A stretch of 5,672 bases of DNA from JAQGMO01 sp050954505 (GTDB lineage Bacteria > Pseudomonadota > Gammaproteobacteria > Burkholderiales > Burkholderiaceae_D): NCBI GenBank assembly GCA_050954505.1, contig JBPBPY010000061.1, forward strand, positions 1 through 5,672, given 5' to 3'. How positions within the stretch are numbered: the stretch's first letter is position 1; each line of letters starts with the position of its first letter. The notes beneath the pieces are model-generated. The model was not told where the DNA came from. It did not search any database and was given only the letters and a program-made list of their open reading frames with translations. Shown piece after piece: positions 1 through 5,499 of this stretch. The position numbers and the translations under genes were made by a program.

Positions 1-307
1 CATTGAAGCGGGCGTCCTGCGTGGCATCCTCGACCACCATGACCTCGTCGGGCTGCAGGATGGCATGGGCGCAAAAGGCATAGTCACGGTGGGTTTCGCT
101 GACGTCCAGTCCAATGCAGGACTTGAACCACTGGCGTTCGCGGTCGACCAGCGAGACCAGTCCGATGGGGGTGCCGCAAATGGCGTTGGCCAGCCGCACC
201 ACGTCGTCATAGGCGAGCTCCGGCAGGCTGTCGAGCAAGCCTAGCTGTTCCAGTGCATCGATGCGAAAGATCTCATCATGCGGCATTGGGGCGGCGCGGT
301 GGGCCAT
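1..307 (-). CDS. GAF-domain sensor protein, N-terminal part (runs off left edge)
   Basis: Reading the minus strand from the ATG at 307-305 gives 102 codons without a stop up to the window edge. The protein opens MAHRAAPMPHDEIF and continues with a GAF-domain beginning: LEQLGLLDSLPE at about residues 19-30, then GLVSLVDRERQWFKS at about 49-63, RDYAFCAHAIL at about 74-84 and VVEDATQDARF at about 91-101. This wording is typical of GAF sensors placed before GGDEF, EAL or histidine-kinase output domains; the output domain lies outside the window. An AGGA lies 10 bases before the ATG, which supports this start; the Met at codon 8 is an alternative. By eye about a third of the residues match the GAF domain of the divergent gene starting at 613. 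The GAF assignment is firm. The output function is unknown, and a diguanylate cyclase or phosphodiesterase is only a guess from the neighbour. Confidence 0.85.
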   Translation of the reverse strand, partial: MAHRAAPMPHDEIFRIDALEQLGLLDSLPELAYDDVVRLANAICGTPIGLVSLVDRERQWFKSCIGLDVSETHRDYAFCAHAILQPDEVMVVEDATQDARFN

Positions 308-446
308 GGGGCGCGGTTCCTGAAAGCGTAAGAGGGCATGTGCTGGTGCACCATCGCTCTCCAGATCACGCGGTGCGAGCCGGATGTGCCTTGACAAATT
401 TCCCTGGGGATTTTTTGTTTCAGAAATCCGACGCCAAACGTGACGC

Positions 447-455
447 ATTTTAACA
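447..455 (-). promoter_or_regulatory. Candidate extended -10 element for the leftward GAF gene
   Basis: On the minus strand the bases read TGTTAAAAT: a TG, one base, then TAAAAT, which matches 5 of 6 positions of the sigma-70 -10 hexamer. No good -35 hexamer lies 16-18 bases upstream, which fits an extended -10 promoter but also weakens the call. It would start a transcript near 440 with a leader of about 130 bases before the ATG at 307. It overlaps the AACAT/ATGTT inverted repeat. Confidence 0.3.
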
Positions 456-467
456 TGGAGAAATGTT
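452..467. repeat. Short inverted repeat AACAT-N6-ATGTT
   Basis: A perfect 5-bp inverted repeat with a 6-base spacer lies on top of the candidate extended -10 of the leftward gene. Its position would suit an operator, but 5-bp arms arise often by chance in AT-rich DNA, and I do not recognise a regulator that binds it. Confidence 0.25.
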
Positions 468-610
468 CCCTCCAGCCATCCCGGACGACATATGGGCGGG
501 TAAAACAGCTGTATTCGAACGATGGTGCAGAAAATAGTTAGCTAGTAATGCGCAAAAAGTCCTATTTCTTGATGGAAATTTTTGCCGAAAAGAAATAAGA
601 TGGGATCTTC

Positions 611-634
611 ATGTGCTTCGTTCGTTGTCAATGA
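611..634 (+). other. Possible 7-codon leader ORF overlapping an ATG of the phosphodiesterase gene
   Basis: An ATG at 611 has a GGGA at 602-605, five bases upstream. It opens a seven-codon frame (MCFVRCQ) that ends at TGA 632-634. That stop overlaps the in-frame ATG at 631 of the phosphodiesterase gene as ATGA, the arrangement often seen in translational coupling. The alternative is that the same GGGA serves the GTG at 613 and this frame is not used. Confidence 0.2.
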
Positions 635-2517
635 AGCCGGTCAGTGGGTTCGTAGCCAACTTTTGCATTACTGAAACCAATGAATTAAATGACATCATGC
701 TGATTGATTCGATTGCTGCCAAATTGCCACAGCGCGCCGTTAGCCGACAGGAAGCGGCGCGGCTTGCGGCGTTGTACCAGCTGGAGATGCTCGACACCTC
801 GCCCAACGAGTGCTTCGACCGTCTTACCAGAATGGCAGCAAAGCTTTTCAACCTTCCCATCGCCGCCATTGCGCTGGTCGACCACGACCGCCAGTGGCTC
901 AAGTCGCGCGTTGGCGTGAGCTATTCCTCGCTGCCGCGCTACAAGTCCCCTTGCGGGGAAATCGTCGAAACCGCGGTTGCCGTGGTGGTGCCGGACTTGC
1001 TGGAAGATGCCCATTACCGCGACAGCCACCTGGCGCAAACGGGCGTGCGTTTCTATGCCGGTGCCCCGCTGGTGACCATCGACGGTTTCTGCATCGGTTC
1101 TCTGTGCGTCATGGGACATCTGCCGCGGCCCTGGAACGAGGGTGACGCCGCTTCACTGCGCGACCTGGCAGCGATGGTCATGGTGCAGATCGAACTGCAC
1201 AAGAGCGTGGGCCGCGTCAATGCCATGAGCCGCCTGCCCAACCGCAGCCGTTTCATCGAAGATTTCCAAGATCTGAAATTCGATACCCACACCGGTGAGC
1301 GGCGGTTCGCCGTGATGATTGAAATTGCCAATGCGGCCCAGCTCAACACCACCGAACGCGCACTCGGATCGCTGTTTCTCGACCAGCTCTCCGGGCGTGC
1401 CGGCCGGGTGATCCAGCAGTCGATCGGCCCCGGACGCACCGCCTACCATGTGGCGCCCAGCCAGTTCGTCTTCCTGGCACCGCGCGGGGTGACGGAGAGC
1501 GACTACCGCGCGGTGCTGGAAGAAGCCTTGATCAACCTGGAAGAACCCAATGAGTGGCGCTTCCTGACCACCACGGTGATCGGGGTGGCACCGTTCGTGG
1601 TCGGTGTCACCGAGGCGCGCGATGTACTGCGCATGGCGCACAGCGCGGTGCAGGATGCGGCGGCCAATGACTTGCGGGTGAGCTTTTATTCCGACATCCA
1701 GGATGCCGCGTTCCAGCGCCAGTTCACGCTGCAGAACGACTTTGCCGTGGCACTGCGCGACCTCGACCAGCTGCGCCTGGTGTATCAACCGCGCATGGAC
1801 TTGCGCAGCCGCACCTGCGTGGCTGTCGAAGCGCTGCTGCGCTGGACCCACCCACGCCTGGGCGAGATTTCGCCGGGCGAATTCATTCCGATTGTCGAAC
1901 GCACCTCGATGGCCAAGGCCATGACGGCCTGGGTGCTCGATTCGGCACTCAAGCAATTGTCGGACTGGCGCGACATGACGATTCCGATCCGCATGTCGGT
2001 CAACATCTCGACGGCCAACCTGATCGAGGCCGACCTGCCCCAGCATGTACGCGAAGGCCTGGCACGCCACGGACTCGACAGCAGCCTGCTGGAACTGGAA
2101 GTCACCGAAAGCGCCATCATGGACAATCCTGCCAAGGCGCTGGCAACCCTGGAAGCCATTGCCGCCATGGGCGTGACACTGTCGGTCGATGACTTCGGCA
2201 CTGGCCACAGCAGCCTTGCCTACCTGCAGCGTTTGCCGGTGCAGGTGGTGAAGATCGACCAGTCTTTCATGCGCAATCTCGACCACGACCAGCGCAAGCG
2301 CGCGCTGGTTTCGACCATGATCGGCTTTACTCACGACCTGGGTTACCGGGTGGTGGTCGAGGGCATCGAAACCGCGAGCTCGCTGGCCTTCGTGGAATTG
2401 ACCGCCTGCGATGAAGCGCAGGGTTACCTGTTCGGCAGGCCGATGGCGCCCGGGCAGCTGGAAGACTGGATCGCTTTGCGTGAACGCGATACCGCAGCCC
2501 TGCTGACGGGTAAATGA
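613..2517 (+). CDS. Cyclic-di-GMP phosphodiesterase with GAF, degenerate GGDEF and EAL domains
   Basis: Predicted to hydrolyse cyclic-di-GMP to pGpG in the cytoplasm under control of a ligand-sensing GAF domain. Counting from the GTG at 613 (634 residues), a GAF domain spans about 45-195, with ALVDHDRQWLKS near 87-98. A GGDEF-like domain follows at about 203-362: it keeps SRLPNRSRF, but the signature GG(D/E)EF reads APSQF (281-285), so cyclase activity should be lost. The EAL domain spans about 372-622 and looks catalytically complete: E406-A407-L408, N464, E496 in LEVTES, D526-D527 in the DDFGTG loop, K547, E583 and Q603. There are no membrane segments or signal peptide. The start is uncertain: GTG 613 has a weak GGGA upstream, while ATG 631 and ATG 697 are also in frame, and base composition turns gene-like only after about 720, which favours a later start. 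It is divergent from a related GAF gene. Function is confident; the ligand is unknown. Confidence 0.93.
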   Translation: MLRSLSMKPVSGFVANFCITETNELNDIMLIDSIAAKLPQRAVSRQEAARLAALYQLEMLDTSPNECFDRLTRMAAKLFNLPIAAIALVDHDRQWLKSRVGVSYSSLPRYKSPCGEIVETAVAVVVPDLLEDAHYRDSHLAQTGVRFYAGAPLVTIDGFCIGSLCVMGHLPRPWNEGDAASLRDLAAMVMVQIELHKSVGRVNAMSRLPNRSRFIEDFQDLKFDTHTGERRFAVMIEIANAAQLNTTERALGSLFLDQLSGRAGRVIQQSIGPGRTAYHVAPSQFVFLAPRGVTESDYRAVLEEALINLEEPNEWRFLTTTVIGVAPFVVGVTEARDVLRMAHSAVQDAAANDLRVSFYSDIQDAAFQRQFTLQNDFAVALRDLDQLRLVYQPRMDLRSRTCVAVEALLRWTHPRLGEISPGEFIPIVERTSMAKAMTAWVLDSALKQLSDWRDMTIPIRMSVNISTANLIEADLPQHVREGLARHGLDSSLLELEVTESAIMDNPAKALATLEAIAAMGVTLSVDDFGTGHSSLAYLQRLPVQVVKIDQSFMRNLDHDQRKRALVSTMIGFTHDLGYRVVVEGIETASSLAFVELTACDEAQGYLFGRPMAPGQLEDWIALRERDTAALLTGK

Positions 2518-2598
2518 AGCGATTCACCACGCGCTTGCAGGCCCAGCCACCGCTACGGACCATTCCATCTTGCCGGGACGCGCCGGGCCCATAACGTG

Positions 2599-2604
2599 GA
2601 TAAT
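2599..2604 (+). promoter_or_regulatory. Candidate -10 hexamer for the small-protein/lyase operon
   Basis: GATAAT matches 5 of 6 positions of the sigma-70 -10 and lies 30 bases before the ATG at 2634, a plausible place for a promoter. The best -35-like sequence upstream, TTGCCG at 2570-2575, is 23 bases away, too far for a standard promoter, so the call rests on the -10 alone. The rest of the gap between 2518 and 2633 shows no T-tailed terminator hairpin after the phosphodiesterase gene. Confidence 0.25.
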
Positions 2605-2633
2605 ACGGACTTCGATGTTTTGAAAGCCGCCAA

Positions 2634-2864
2634 ATGACCATGACCTATGAGCAGTACCTCGACGAAGTCAGCACCCTGATCTTCGAGCGTTACGACGTAA
2701 CGGAGGCAGAGGCAGTCAAGTTCGTCGTGCGCGCCCAGGCAGCGGAATACTTTTCCCCTCATGACGATGATCCATCCATGCGCACGCTGGAACGGGCAGT
2801 CGAGGACGCCAAGGCGATCTTCGAACAACGCAACAAATCCAAGCCCGGCATTTTCAAGAAATGA
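2634..2864 (+). CDS. Small uncharacterised acidic protein, 76 residues
   Basis: I do not recognise this family. The protein (start MTMTYEQYLDEV) is mostly predicted helix from its amphipathic pattern, with an acidic turn SPHDDDP at 41-47 and a basic tail (NKSKPGIFKK). It has no signal peptide, membrane segment, cysteine or zinc motif, so it should be cytoplasmic. Codon-level support is good: the composition resembles the neighbouring genes, and no longer frame competes on the opposite strand. Two ATGs, at 2634 and 2640, are possible starts; only a weak GAAAG precedes them. The stop at 2862-2864 is 19 bases before the start of the exported lyase, same strand, so the two are probably co-transcribed. 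This makes a role linked to the lyase possible, but nothing in the sequence shows what it does. Confidence 0.75.
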   Translation: MTMTYEQYLDEVSTLIFERYDVTEAEAVKFVVRAQAAEYFSPHDDDPSMRTLERAVEDAKAIFEQRNKSKPGIFKK

Positions 2865-2870
2865 CTTCGA

Positions 2871-2875
2871 AGGAG
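2871..2875 (+). promoter_or_regulatory. Strong Shine-Dalgarno AGGAG that fixes the lyase start
   Basis: AGGAG lies eight bases before the ATG at 2884. The open frame extends further upstream to 2761, but that part overlaps the small gene out of frame. The Shine-Dalgarno together with the signal peptide that begins at 2884 settles the start. Confidence 0.85.
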
Positions 2876-2883
2876 CGCCCTTG

Positions 2884-4509
2884 ATGAAATCTTCCGCCGC
2901 CGTCCTGCTGCTGACCTTTTCTGCTGCCTGCAGCTACTGCGTGGCGCAAACCTCGCCTGCGGCTTCGACTGCCGCCTCGACTGCCGCCTCGACTGCCGAT
3001 TCGGCTGCACCTGTTGCCGGCGCCACCCGCACCGCAAATACCGTGGCCAATGCAGCAGCCGCGCCGGCACCGGCGCGCGCTGCGCTGCGCGATGAATTTT
3101 TCTGGCTCGGCGAAATCAACAAGGCCACTGCCGTCATCAATACCGATGAAGGCTTGCTCGACCGCGCCCAGGTGCCGGGCATTACCGCCGGCATCAACAA
3201 GGTGCTGCGGGATGGCAGCCAGCCGGGCGCCAAGCGGCCGGTCAGTGTGATCACCTTCGAGCCGCTGCTCATTGCCGCAGCCGGGCCGGAAGTCACGCTG
3301 CTGCACGCCGGGCGTTCGAGCCAGGACATGCATGCCACCTATCGGGCGGCAATTCTGCGTGACGACATGCTCAACCTGGCCGAGCAGCTCAACAAGACCT
3401 CGATGACGCTGGTGGCGCTGGCAGCAAGACATGCGGCCACCATCGTGCCGAACTACACCAATGGCGTGGCCGCCCAGCCCAACAGCCTGGGTCATTACCT
3501 GCTCGGCAATGCTGCCGGTTTCGAGCGCGACGCCCAGCGCATCCGCGAAGCCTATGCCCGCATCGACCGCAGCGCCATGGGAACCACCGTGCTCAATGGC
3601 ACGAGCTGGCCGCTCAACCGTAGCCGCATGGCCGACTACCTGGGCTTCTCGGCCATCGTCGACAATGCCTACGATGCGGCGCAGATTTCGTCGATGGATG
3701 AACCGGTGGAAGCCGGCGCCATCGTCACCAGCATTGCCCTGCATGCCGGCAGCTTCATTGAAGACATCATGACCCAGTACGCCCAGGCCCGCCCGTGGAT
3801 CCTGCTGACCGAGGGCGGTGCGAATACCTATGTGTCGAGCGCGATGCCGCAAAAACGCAATCCCGGCCTGCTCAACGCCACCCGCCGCGATGCCTCGACG
3901 TCGATCGCCCTGGCGCAGGGCATTGTGCTGGAAGCGCACAACATCACGCCAGGCATGAGCGACCCGAAGGAAGTCAAGGCCAACAGCGCCATGGTCAACA
4001 GTGCCATCGTGTTCCTGAAGAACCTGGACGTGGTCCTGAAAAACCTGGTAATCGACCCCGACCGGGCCCTGGAAGAACTCAACAGCGACTGGACCGCCTC
4101 CCAGGAACTGGCCGATGTGCTGATGCGCAAGTACAAGCTGCCGTTTCGCGTCGGCCACCATTTTGCTTCCGAGGTCGTCGAATATGCCAAGGCCCGTGAT
4201 ATCAAGCCGCTGGCGTTTTCCTATGCCGATGCGCAGCGCATCTATGCCGAAGCGGTCAAGGGCAGCAATTTTTCCACCAGCTTGCCAATGAGCGAGACCG
4301 AGTTTCGCGCCACGCTGGACCCGGTGGCCATCGTCAGGAACCGCGCTTCGGTGGGCGGTCCGCAACCGGCGGAAATGCAGCGCATGCAAAAAGACGCCGA
4401 GCACAAGCTGTCGGCGCAGGCCGAATGGATCAAGATGCACCGCGCGCATATCGCCAGCGCATTGGCGCGGCTCGACAGCGATTTCGACAAACTCGCAGCC
4501 GGCCGGTAG
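2884..4509 (+). CDS. Exported argininosuccinate lyase-like protein (fumarase/aspartase superfamily)
   Basis: A 541-residue protein with a typical Sec signal (lysine at 2, hydrophobic run at about 5-15, small residues after it). Cleavage after A21 (CVA|QT) is likely; C16 (SAAC) would be an atypical lipobox. A low-complexity Ala/Ser/Thr linker follows to about residue 68. The rest matches the ArgH branch of the superfamily: HAGRSSQD at 141-148 (ArgH HTGRSRND), YTNGVAAQP at 191-199 (ArgH YTHLQRAQP), NGTSWPLNRSRMADYLGF at 238-255, the signature loop VSSAMPQKRNP at 317-327 carrying the catalytic serine, and a C-terminal part with LADVLMRKYKLPFRVGHH and a GGPQP motif. These enzymes cleave a C-N bond and release fumarate. 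Two departures stand out: the histidine of the usual TH pair reads N193, and SRND reads SSQD, so the substrate is unlikely to be argininosuccinate. ArgH proper is cytosolic, at about 460 residues. It probably shares an operon with the small gene upstream. Superfamily is confident; reaction and even activity are open. Confidence 0.88.
   Translation: MKSSAAVLLLTFSAACSYCVAQTSPAASTAASTAASTADSAAPVAGATRTANTVANAAAAPAPARAALRDEFFWLGEINKATAVINTDEGLLDRAQVPGITAGINKVLRDGSQPGAKRPVSVITFEPLLIAAAGPEVTLLHAGRSSQDMHATYRAAILRDDMLNLAEQLNKTSMTLVALAARHAATIVPNYTNGVAAQPNSLGHYLLGNAAGFERDAQRIREAYARIDRSAMGTTVLNGTSWPLNRSRMADYLGFSAIVDNAYDAAQISSMDEPVEAGAIVTSIALHAGSFIEDIMTQYAQARPWILLTEGGANTYVSSAMPQKRNPGLLNATRRDASTSIALAQGIVLEAHNITPGMSDPKEVKANSAMVNSAIVFLKNLDVVLKNLVIDPDRALEELNSDWTASQELADVLMRKYKLPFRVGHHFASEVVEYAKARDIKPLAFSYADAQRIYAEAVKGSNFSTSLPMSETEFRATLDPVAIVRNRASVGGPQPAEMQRMQKDAEHKLSAQAEWIKMHRAHIASALARLDSDFDKLAAGR
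2962..3009 (+). repeat. 12-bp tandem repeat encoding an Ala-Ser-Thr-Ala linker
   Basis: Three consecutive copies of a 12-base unit (GCTTCGACTGCC, then GCCTCGACTGCC twice) are followed by a diverged fourth (GATTCGGCTGCA). Being a multiple of three, the unit repeats ASTA in the linker just after the signal peptide of the lyase. Copy number could vary between strains without breaking the frame. Confidence 0.9.
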
Positions 4510-4518
4510 CCGCAACTT

Positions 4519-4539
4519 GCGCCTGCTTAAGGGCAGCGC
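4519..4539 (+). terminator. Possible hairpin terminator after the lyase gene, without T-tract
   Basis: GCGC-c-TGC (4519-4526) can pair with GCAGCGC (4533-4539) around a six-base loop, giving seven pairs with one bulged C, starting ten bases after the lyase stop codon. It has no run of T after it, so it is at best a weak or factor-assisted terminator or a 3' end stabiliser. Confidence 0.35.
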
Positions 4540-4554
4540 ATTCAGTCCTGTCTG

Positions 4555-4600
4555 GGACCCGGGCAAAGTGTGGTGGCGCACAGACTTTGCCTGGTGGTCC
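4555..4600. repeat. Long imperfect inverted repeat / stem-loop between lyase and ferritin-like genes
   Basis: The arms pair as GGACC (4555-4559) with GGTCC (4596-4600), then CG with TG (one wobble pair), GGCAAAG (4562-4568) with CTTTGCC (4585-4591), and TGTG (4569-4572) with CACA (4579-4582), leaving a six-base loop and two small bulges. That is about 18 pairs in 46 bases, the strongest secondary structure in the window. No T-tract follows. It could act in RNA (the end of the lyase transcript) or as DNA. It shares the GCAAA/TTTGC core with the dyad at 4635-4659. Confidence 0.6.
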
Positions 4601-4634
4601 AACGATGATGGTGACAAGGCAATGCAGCAGGTCA

Positions 4635-4659
4635 GGTTTGCATGATGGTATGGCAAACC
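4635..4659. promoter_or_regulatory. Perfect dyad GGTTTGC-N11-GCAAACC, candidate operator
   Basis: A perfect 7-bp inverted repeat with an 11-base spacer lies 77 bases before the start of the ferritin-like gene. Total length 25 bp with arms one to two helical turns apart is what a dimeric regulator would recognise. It does not resemble a Fur box (GATAATGATAATCATTATC) or an OxyR site as I know them, so the regulator is unknown. I see no convincing -35/-10 pair beside it. Confidence 0.45.
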
Positions 4660-4725
4660 ACGACCGGGCCGCTTGCCGCATGTCCGCCCGCAACAGGCGG
4701 CAGACATCCACTTCACCAAACATCC

Positions 4726-4729
4726 AGGA
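4726..4729 (+). promoter_or_regulatory. Shine-Dalgarno AGGA deciding between two adjacent ATGs
   Basis: AGGA lies three bases before ATG 4733 and six before ATG 4736. The six-base spacing is the normal one, so the second ATG is preferred. The frame is also open upstream to 4673, but that part carries no protein-like sequence. Confidence 0.7.
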
Positions 4730-4735
4730 CATATG

Positions 4736-5266
4736 ATGACGACAGAAAACATGGTAGGAACGCTGGACAAGGCCGCCATCCGCGCGGCGGCAGCCAACAC
4801 CTCGGAAGGAGCAGTGAGCTCCGGCTACAAGGGCGACCGCGAAGGCATCGTTGCCATGCTCAACGAAGCTCTGGCAACCGAACTGGTCTGCGTGATGCGC
4901 TACAAGCGCCACTACTACACTGCCACCGGCATGGAAAACACTGCCATCAAGGCCGAATTCCTCGAGCATGCAAAGGAAGAGGAAGCCCATGCCGACATGA
5001 TTGCAGAGCGCATTGTGCAGCTCAATGGCGACCCGGACTTCAATCCGAAGAACCTGTGCGAGCGCAGCCATGCGGAATACGATGATTCCAGCGATATCCG
5101 TGCAATGATCAAGGCGAACCTGATTGAAGAGCGAGTTGCCATCGAGGCGTACCGCCAGATGATCGCTCGGATCGGCGACTCCGATCCAACCACCAAGCAC
5201 ATGCTGGTGCAGATCATGGCGATGGAAGAAGAGCATGCCGATGACATGAGCGATTTGCTCGACTGA
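4736..5266 (+). CDS. Ferritin-like diiron protein, bacterioferritin type without haem ligand
   Basis: A 176-residue soluble four-helix-bundle protein (177 if ATG 4733 is used), expected to oxidise Fe(II) at a diiron centre and either store iron or protect against peroxide in the cytoplasm. An N-terminal extension of about 35 residues precedes helix A. The diiron ligands are visible in order: E49 in ALATEL, E82 and H85 in EEEAHAD, E131/E132 in LIEERVAIEAY, and E164 and H167 in MEEEHAD. In haem-binding bacterioferritin the second motif reads EEMKHAD, with a methionine holding the haem; here that position is glutamate, so haem binding is unlikely. Two cysteines are present: C52, three residues after the first ligand, and C108 in the loop between helices B and C. 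It stands alone, 226 bases after the lyase gene, with its own upstream dyads. It is often annotated simply as bacterioferritin; whether it forms a 24-mer or a 12-mer cannot be told here. Confidence 0.9.
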   Translation: MTTENMVGTLDKAAIRAAAANTSEGAVSSGYKGDREGIVAMLNEALATELVCVMRYKRHYYTATGMENTAIKAEFLEHAKEEEAHADMIAERIVQLNGDPDFNPKNLCERSHAEYDDSSDIRAMIKANLIEERVAIEAYRQMIARIGDSDPTTKHMLVQIMAMEEEHADDMSDLLD

Positions 5267-5269
5267 GGC

Positions 5270-5332
5270 CAGGCTGGATTGCTGCACAGCCTGCCGCAGA
5301 TTCGGCAGGTGGAAGGGCGCACCGGTCCAGCC
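5270..5332 (+). terminator. Structured 3' region of the ferritin-like gene, two competing folds
   Basis: Fold 1: an outer stem GGCTGGATT (5272-5280) with GGTCCAGCC (5324-5332), two of nine pairs being wobble, encloses a perfect 7-bp hairpin CCTGCCG (5290-5296) / CGGCAGG (5303-5309) with a six-base loop. Fold 2: CAGGCTG (5270-5276) pairs perfectly with CAGCCTG (5287-5293) and uses bases from both stems of fold 1, so the folds exclude each other. The structure begins four bases after the stop codon. No T-tract follows, so a classic intrinsic terminator is not shown. Confidence 0.5.
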
Positions 5333-5499
5333 ATGTTGTACAGCCAGAAGCAATCAGACAATGCCGCAGGAACCGCGCGCATGAAGTGCGATGGCTGGCG
5401 CATTGAGCCTCGAGTTTCGAAGCACTGACTTGCCCTCTTGTTCGAGGTTTCACGCCGGGCTACAGGCCGCTGAATCGTGAATTCGCAGCTGTCGCCAGA
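5333..5499. other. Intergenic stretch with no supported gene
   Basis: I see no gene here. A 31-codon frame at 5333-5428, containing a 15-codon frame from ATG 5381 with an AGGA nine bases upstream, exists but shows no recognisable protein content. CCTCGA (5408-5413) and TCGAGG (5442-5447) form a 6-bp inverted repeat with a long spacer, probably chance. CTGAATC and GTGAATTC near 5470-5484 resemble units of the repeat array that follows. Confidence 0.5.

Larger units (their letters stand above)
308..612. other. Divergent intergenic region, AT-rich right half
   Basis: This stretch of about 305 bases separates the two divergent GAF genes and must carry the control signals of both. From about 400 rightwards it is visibly richer in A and T than the flanking coding DNA, with runs such as GATTTTTTG and GAAATTTTTGCC. 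I found one candidate promoter for the minus-strand gene and one short inverted repeat (listed separately). I found no convincing -35/-10 pair for the plus-strand gene. No open frame here shows protein-like content. Confidence 0.6.

Noticed and set aside
391..396. Perfect TTGACA resembling a -35 hexamer on the plus strand
   Set aside because: At 16-18 bases downstream there is only T-rich sequence with no -10 match above three of six positions, and it lies over 200 bases before the gene.
501..525. TAAA followed by AACGATGG, vaguely like a flagellar sigma-28 promoter
   Set aside because: The spacing is 13 rather than 15 and only the central CGAT of the downstream box matches.
596..601. TAAGAT as a -10 for the phosphodiesterase gene
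   Set aside because: Only four of six matches, and the nearest -35-like TTGATG is 21 bases away.
1153..2334. 393-codon minus-strand frame opposite the phosphodiesterase
   Set aside because: The plus strand encodes complete GAF and EAL motifs; the antisense translation has none.
4551..4600. GGGACCCGGGCAAAG considered as part of a c-di-GMP (GEMM) riboswitch
   Set aside because: The order and spacing of the conserved GEMM blocks are absent, and the sequence is explained by a single long stem-loop.
2854..4800. A very long open frame (648 codons) on the minus strand opposite the lyase gene
   Set aside because: It is the antisense shadow of a GC-rich gene whose plus-strand frame has clear family motifs; the antisense protein is rich in His, Gly and Arg without recognisable domains.
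5267..5428. Open frame of 53 codons continuing past the ferritin-like TGA (possible readthrough)
   Set aside because: A run of this length is not rare in GC-rich DNA, the extension shows no ferritin-like or other protein character, and the stop is followed closely by RNA structure.
5381..5428. 15-codon frame MKCDGWRIEPRVSKH with a moderate ribosome-binding site
   Set aside because: Too short and without any recognisable feature or conservation evidence to call a gene.
5442..5465. GTTCGAGG-like sequence resembling a tRNA T-arm
   Set aside because: No acceptor, D or anticodon arm can be built around it.
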